37,943 nucleotides of DNA from Akkermansia muciniphila (lineage in GTDB: Bacteria > Verrucomicrobiota > Verrucomicrobiia > Limisphaerales > BJHT01). The notes below the pieces were generated by a model, which saw nothing but the letters and a program-made list of their open reading frames with translations, was not told the origin of the DNA and ran no database searches. Location: assembly GCA_945861535.1 (NCBI GenBank), contig CAMAUZ010000013.1:1-37943 (forward strand). The letters run 5' to 3'. Shown one piece after another: positions 33,792 through 37,943 of this stretch (its first letter is position 1; the number at the start of each line of letters is the position of its first letter). Made by a program: the position numbers and the translations under genes.

Positions 33792-36680
33792 ATGAAACTA
33801 CCAAATCAAATCCTCACTCTCGCGGCGGTCGTGCTGCTTTCGCCCTTCGCGGCTTTAGCGGCGGAGCCTGCGACCAAGCCTGCGCCGGCCATCGAACTGG
33901 GTGCGCCGTTTGCCGACCATGCGATCCTGCAGCGCGGGGTGGACCTGCCAGTGTGGGGTTGGAGCAAGCCCGGTACTACGGTGACGGTGGAGTTTTCCGG
34001 CCAGAAAGAATCGGCTACCGCCGGCGCGGATGGCAGGTGGACGGTGAAGCTCAAGCCGCTCACGGCCAGCGCTGCGCCTGCGGAGTTGATCGTGAGCGAC
34101 AGCGAGGGCCGGAGGGTGGCGCGCAAGAATGTGCTGGTAGGTGAGGTGTGGCATGCGAGCGGGCAATCGAACATGGAGTGGTTTGCGGGCAAGTCGCTCT
34201 GTGCGGGGCTGGCGCAGGAGCTGGCGAAGGCGAAGGACGAGGTTCCCATTCGGGAGTTGAGAACCGACACCGTGTCGGCGCTTTACCCGCAGAAGAAGGT
34301 GACCTCGGAGGCAGGATGGAAGACGAGCCGCGCGGCGGGCGATTTCTCGGCGCTGGCGCTCGCTTTTGCTCACGAATTGTACCGGGAGTTGAAAGTGCCA
34401 GTGGGCATCCTGCTGACTTCCCACAGCAACACGCGCATCGAGGCTTTCACCCAACGCAGGGCAATCGAGGCGCATCCGCTGCTCAAGGCGGATGCGGATC
34501 TGATCCACGACGGGGATGCGGACACGACGCAGGGACGCGCGGCTTTTGAAAAATACTACACGGACTTGGCGGCGTGGCAGAAGGCTTCGGCGGAGCTGGG
34601 TTTCCCCTTGGAGAAACCGCTGAAGCGTCCGGAACTGCCGGGAATCGCGGGTCAGTGGCGCGGGCCGTCGCAGTTTTTCAACGGCAAGATTGCGCCGGTG
34701 GTGTCGTATCCCATCCGCGGGTCGCTGTGGTGCCAAGGGGAGTCCAACGGGGGTGACGGACGGCTTTATGCCGCGCGGATGGAAGCGCTCGTGCGCGGCT
34801 GGCGCGAGGCGTGGGGAATGCCGGAGATGCCGTTCTACTTCACTCAGATGCAGAATTACGGCGCGGCGGATTCCTCCGATGTCGGGCTCGCCGACGTCCG
34901 GCAGGCGCAACACCTGTTCTTCATGAACAACCGCAGCCATGTCGGGATGGTGGTTCAGACGGATCTCAACCCTGCGGCTCCGGGAAACATCCATTACCAA
35001 AACAAGCTTCATCCCGGAATGCGGCTGGCGCGTTGGGCACTGGCCAAAGACTACGGGCGACAAATCGCCTATACCGGTCCGATCTACGAGAAATATACGA
35101 TTGAAGGGAACAAAGCGGTTGTCTCGTTCGACAAGGGTAGTCTCTTCGGCGGACTGATGGTGGGCAGCAAAGGTCTCGAAAAGGATTTGAAGGAATCCGG
35201 CAAGTTCGTCGAACCGGCCCGCCCGACGCCCGGCGAGAAGCTCAATCATTTCCGCCTCTGCGGCAAAGACCGGAAGTGGCAAGCTGCGGAAGCCGTGATC
35301 ACCGGCGATACCGTGGTGGTGACGTCGAAGAACGTGCCGGAGCCGGTCGGCGTGCAATACGCCTACAGCGCGGCCCCGCAGAACGCGAACCTCTACAACA
35401 AGGCCGGCCTTCCGGCCACGCCCTTCGCCGCGATCAACGGCAAGCTCATCTTCGAGGAGGACGACGCGGAAAAGGCTGCGGCGCAAAAGGCGAAGTACGC
35501 CCAATACACCGATCCGGATTACCCGGTCTTCACCGTCGCGGCTTCTTATCGCGATGGCGCGATCATCCAGCGCGATCAGCCGATTCCCGTGTGGGGTTTT
35601 GCCAACAAAGGCGTGGAGGTGGCCGTGACGCTCGGCGGCGTCACTCGGTCCGCCGTGGCCAACGACCGGCAGCAGTGGTCAGTTTCCTTCCCGGCCCTGA
35701 AAGCTTCCGCGCAGCCAATCACCCTCGCTGTGAAAGCGAGTCACGGTCACAGCAAGACGGTGCAAAACATCCTCGTGGGCGATGTCTGGTTCCTGACCGG
35801 CAGCACGCAGCTCACTTCCGAACCTGCCCACGACCGGCGTGACACGAAGGCCGCCGTTCCAGAGGCCATGCCGCTGGTGCGAGAGTTCAGGCGAAGAACC
35901 GCAGCCAGCTCGAACCCCGTTCCGAGAAAGCGCGGGTTCGAGGTGGGCGGCGACCGTAAATATCAATCCTTCTGGCAGACGGCTGATTTCAAGTCCGATG
36001 ACGGTGTCACCGCGTTTGCCTACGAGTTCGCCAAAGCGCTCAACCGCCCCGGCATCCCGCAGGGCTTTGTGACCATGTCCTCCGGCGGACGCGACCAGAT
36101 GGCCTCGCCGCTGTCGTGGACAGCCTTCGCCGGGGTCAAGGATGCGGCACACCCCGCCTTCCGCGCCCGCCTCGATGCGTTGCTTCTTCAAGACCCCAAC
36201 TCCGCGGTCTCAAAGAAAGCCATCACCGAATACGTGAAGGTCTTGCAAGCGGAGGTCGCGAAAGTCGCCGACCTGGCCCGGAAGGGCGCGGACATGTCCG
36301 AGGCACCGCTGCAGTTCCCCGCGTTTCCGGAACCGGGACGGAACGGCGAAGTCAAACCGGACACGGTCCCTACCTTTGCCTACAACTGGTGCGTCAGCCC
36401 GCTCACGCCAATGGGGGTGGCTGGGGTGATCTGGATGCCCGGCAAAGACAATCTCGGCTACGCGCCCGCCGATTACTCCGCCGAGCTGGAAATCTATGCC
36501 CGGAGCCTGCCGGCCACGTATGGGCAGGACAAGGTGCCCTTTCTCTACGCACAGCCGTCCGCCAAGCTGGTCCCGGGGATCTCGGCGCCTTCAATTCCGA
36601 ACGCCAAGTCCGTGCCCTTCGATGCGTGGCCCAAGAGCCTCAAAAACATCGCGGCTGAAATGGCGAAGGCAGCGAATTGA
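33792..36680 (+). CDS. Tandem-duplicated sialate O-acetylesterase with degenerate second module
   Basis: From the ATG at 33792 the protein is 962 aa with a signal peptide (residues 1-23). The first module has the beta-domain AILQRGVDLPVWGWSKPG near 45-62, nucleophile motif HASGQSNMEW (Ser126 in 121-130) and SLWCQGESNGGDGRLY near 312; it looks active. The second module starts near residue 575 with AIIQRDQPIPVWGFANKG and NILVGDVWFLTGSTQL near 655-675. It mirrors the first domain by domain, but the nucleophile motif is changed to GSTQL and the QGESN block is not found, so it should be inactive. Typical family members are about 500-650 aa. The second half may bind or shape the substrate cleft. 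It is presumably co-expressed with the upstream esterase. Confidence 0.85.
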   Translation: MKLPNQILTLAAVVLLSPFAALAAEPATKPAPAIELGAPFADHAILQRGVDLPVWGWSKPGTTVTVEFSGQKESATAGADGRWTVKLKPLTASAAPAELIVSDSEGRRVARKNVLVGEVWHASGQSNMEWFAGKSLCAGLAQELAKAKDEVPIRELRTDTVSALYPQKKVTSEAGWKTSRAAGDFSALALAFAHELYRELKVPVGILLTSHSNTRIEAFTQRRAIEAHPLLKADADLIHDGDADTTQGRAAFEKYYTDLAAWQKASAELGFPLEKPLKRPELPGIAGQWRGPSQFFNGKIAPVVSYPIRGSLWCQGESNGGDGRLYAARMEALVRGWREAWGMPEMPFYFTQMQNYGAADSSDVGLADVRQAQHLFFMNNRSHVGMVVQTDLNPAAPGNIHYQNKLHPGMRLARWALAKDYGRQIAYTGPIYEKYTIEGNKAVVSFDKGSLFGGLMVGSKGLEKDLKESGKFVEPARPTPGEKLNHFRLCGKDRKWQAAEAVITGDTVVVTSKNVPEPVGVQYAYSAAPQNANLYNKAGLPATPFAAINGKLIFEEDDAEKAAAQKAKYAQYTDPDYPVFTVAASYRDGAIIQRDQPIPVWGFANKGVEVAVTLGGVTRSAVANDRQQWSVSFPALKASAQPITLAVKASHGHSKTVQNILVGDVWFLTGSTQLTSEPAHDRRDTKAAVPEAMPLVREFRRRTAASSNPVPRKRGFEVGGDRKYQSFWQTADFKSDDGVTAFAYEFAKALNRPGIPQGFVTMSSGGRDQMASPLSWTAFAGVKDAAHPAFRARLDALLLQDPNSAVSKKAITEYVKVLQAEVAKVADLARKGADMSEAPLQFPAFPEPGRNGEVKPDTVPTFAYNWCVSPLTPMGVAGVIWMPGKDNLGYAPADYSAELEIYARSLPATYGQDKVPFLYAQPSAKLVPGISAPSIPNAKSVPFDAWPKSLKNIAAEMAKAAN

Positions 36681-36993
36681 GCAGCAATAAAATAGAATTC
36701 ACCGAGTTAGGAATACGAAAGGGCGACGCACCAGCACGGCGATCCATGTGAGTATTGTCTTGCGCGTCCGCAACAGCGTCTGGCTTCGGTCAAAGGGCTT
36801 GAAATGTTGTTTCGTCGCCCCACTCTCTGTTGTCCCCCGCGTTGGATTACGCCCGGCCGTCACAAATTGCAGCTTAAGAGCGGGTGGATGCGCAGATTAT
36901 TTTGCAGAAGCAAGACCAGCACCGGGCGGCGGGCAGCTTGAAACCGAAGCCCGCCGATTTTGCCCCCTAAATCGCGATCCGCAGGAAAATATT
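36681..36993. other. Intergenic stretch without a recognised gene
   Basis: These 313 bases hold no convincing open frame, RNA gene or repeat. AGGGCGACG near 36719 and CGTCGCCCC near 36812 are weakly complementary. The last bases supply the ribosome-binding sequence AGGA (about 36983) for the following gene. A promoter is likely here but no clear -35/-10 pair was found. Confidence 0.5.
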
Positions 36994-37943
36994 ATGAAGC
37001 AACCGAATGACACCCTGGCTAGCAACCATGATAAGGGCCGGCCCATGCCGGGAATTAGCCTCCCGGCGGCGAGTCAGTCATGGAAGCACCGGCTCGGCCG
37101 GTTTGTGCTCGTTGCTCTTGGCTCCGGGGCGCCCCTTTTGCCGGTGGCGAATCTGGATTCGGCGCGCGCGGCGGCTGCCCCAGCGCCGACTGTCTTGGTT
37201 GTGGCTCCAACCGGTGACGACACGGCACCGGGCACGGAACTCAAGCCGCTCGCCACGCTCGCCGGGGGGAGAGACGCCGTCCGGCGTTTGCGTCAGAAGG
37301 GCTTCGCCGGCGCGGTCGAAGTGCTCGTCAAGCCCGGCACCTATTACCTCGGAGAACCGCTGATTCTGGGTCCCGAGGATTCGGGCACGGCAGTGGGTCC
37401 GACGACCTATCGTGGCGCCGAGGACGGGCAGGTGGTACTTAGCGGCGGGGTGCCGATCACGGGCTGGAAAAAGCGCGATGCCCGCATCTGGGTCGCGCCC
37501 GCGCCAGCCGGTTTGGACTTTCGCCTGTTACGGGTTGGTGATCGCTGGGCCACCCGCGCGCGGCATCCGAACTTCGACCCACAGAACGCCCGCACCGGCG
37601 GGTGGCTCTTCGCCGACGCGATCAAGCCGGCGCCGGCGATGGGTCAGCCAACAACCTTTATGAAATTCCGCGGTAACGACGTGCCCGCGTACGCGAACCT
37701 TTCCGGTGCTGAGGTGCATATCTTCATCGCCTGGGGCTGGGTCAACGCCATCGTGCCGATTGCCAAAATCGACCGGGCGCAGCAGCGCATTGAATTCGCC
37801 GGCAAGGGAGCCAGCCAAGATGCCCGCTCGGGCAATCGCTACTTCATCGAGAACGTGCGCGAGGCGCTGGATGCGCCCGGTGAGTGGTTCCTGGACAAGG
37901 CCAAGAGCGAGGTGCTTTACATCCCAGACCGGGCGGATTTTTC
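36994..37943 (+). CDS. Exported right-handed beta-helix protein, 5' part only
   Basis: The frame starts at the ATG at 36994, with AGGA about eight bases upstream, and remains open to the window edge (316 codons seen). A long N-terminal tail (residues 1-30) is followed by a hydrophobic export segment (about 35-52). Next comes VLVVAPTGDDTAPGTELKPL, the lead-in of beta-helix carbohydrate-active proteins, then RDAVRRLRQKGF, VLVKPGTYYLGEPLIL, EDSGTAVGPTTYRG and GQVVLSGGVPITGW. This layout is shared by GH141-like and polysaccharide-lyase-like proteins. The C-terminal helix rungs and catalytic residues lie beyond the window, so no enzyme class can be named. With the two esterases upstream it suggests glycan degradation. 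Confidence 0.8.
   Translation, partial: MKQPNDTLASNHDKGRPMPGISLPAASQSWKHRLGRFVLVALGSGAPLLPVANLDSARAAAAPAPTVLVVAPTGDDTAPGTELKPLATLAGGRDAVRRLRQKGFAGAVEVLVKPGTYYLGEPLILGPEDSGTAVGPTTYRGAEDGQVVLSGGVPITGWKKRDARIWVAPAPAGLDFRLLRVGDRWATRARHPNFDPQNARTGGWLFADAIKPAPAMGQPTTFMKFRGNDVPAYANLSGAEVHIFIAWGWVNAIVPIAKIDRAQQRIEFAGKGASQDARSGNRYFIENVREALDAPGEWFLDKAKSEVLYIPDRADF

Overview
The window is about 38 kb of GC-rich bacterial chromosome. Its gene content points to a Verrucomicrobiota (or, less likely, Planctomycetota) genome. The markers are DUF1549/DUF1553, DUF1501, DUF1552 and DUF1587/1592/1588/1585 'planctomycete-type cytochrome c' proteins, twin-arginine signal peptides, a secreted PQQ-propeller protein opening with DWPQWRGP, sialate O-acetylesterases and a beta-helix carbohydrate-active protein. 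Gaps between genes are full of palindromic repeats, and no IS transposase, tRNA, rRNA or CRISPR array was recognised.

Layout. 0-6 kb (+): a DUF1549/1553 cytochrome-like protein, a DUF1501 Tat protein and a two-PPC-domain secreted protein. 6.2-8.5 kb (+): a Tat-exported TIM-barrel isomerase, a secreted RbsD/FucU mutarotase-like protein and a DUF3365 c-heme protein. 8.9-14.1 kb (+): an unusual island. Two intact Pol-beta-superfamily nucleotidyltransferases (RlaP/PF10127 type) flank short remnants of the RNA-repair enzymes Hen1 and Pnkp. Between the remnants lie an AAA/DUF4143 ATPase with twin palindromes upstream, two very small ORFs, and a stand-alone GyrB-like protein whose ATP-binding motifs are degenerate. 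14.4-15.7 kb (+): a BamB-like PQQ propeller. 15.9-19.0 kb (-): a hopanoid pair, an HpnG-like phosphorylase and squalene-hopene cyclase. 20.0-22.3 kb (-): a SulP-STAS-beta-carbonic anhydrase fusion. 22.8-31.2 kb (-): five tightly packed genes alternating DUF1552 and DUF1592-type cytochrome proteins. 31.3-32.5 kb: two decayed genes (serine hydrolase and DUF885) fused head to head, the second interrupted by a repeat that also occurs twice near 19 kb. 32.5-37.9 kb (+): two sialate O-acetylesterase-type proteins, one a tandem duplication with a degenerate second half, and the start of a beta-helix protein that runs off the window.

How they fit together. Most of the window looks like an exported polysaccharide-degradation and c-heme redox repertoire. 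The cytochrome/DUF1501/DUF1552 sets are probably periplasmic, and the esterases and beta-helix protein would act on acetylated glycans. The hopanoid genes modify the membrane. The SulP-carbonic anhydrase fusion probably couples anion or bicarbonate transport to CO2 hydration.

The most unusual part is 8.9-14.1 kb. An RNA-repair locus seems to have lost nearly all of Hen1 and Pnkp, kept both nucleotidyltransferases, and acquired a GyrB-like pseudo-ATPase module with a DUF4143 ATPase. Family assignments come from motifs read by eye. No database search was run.
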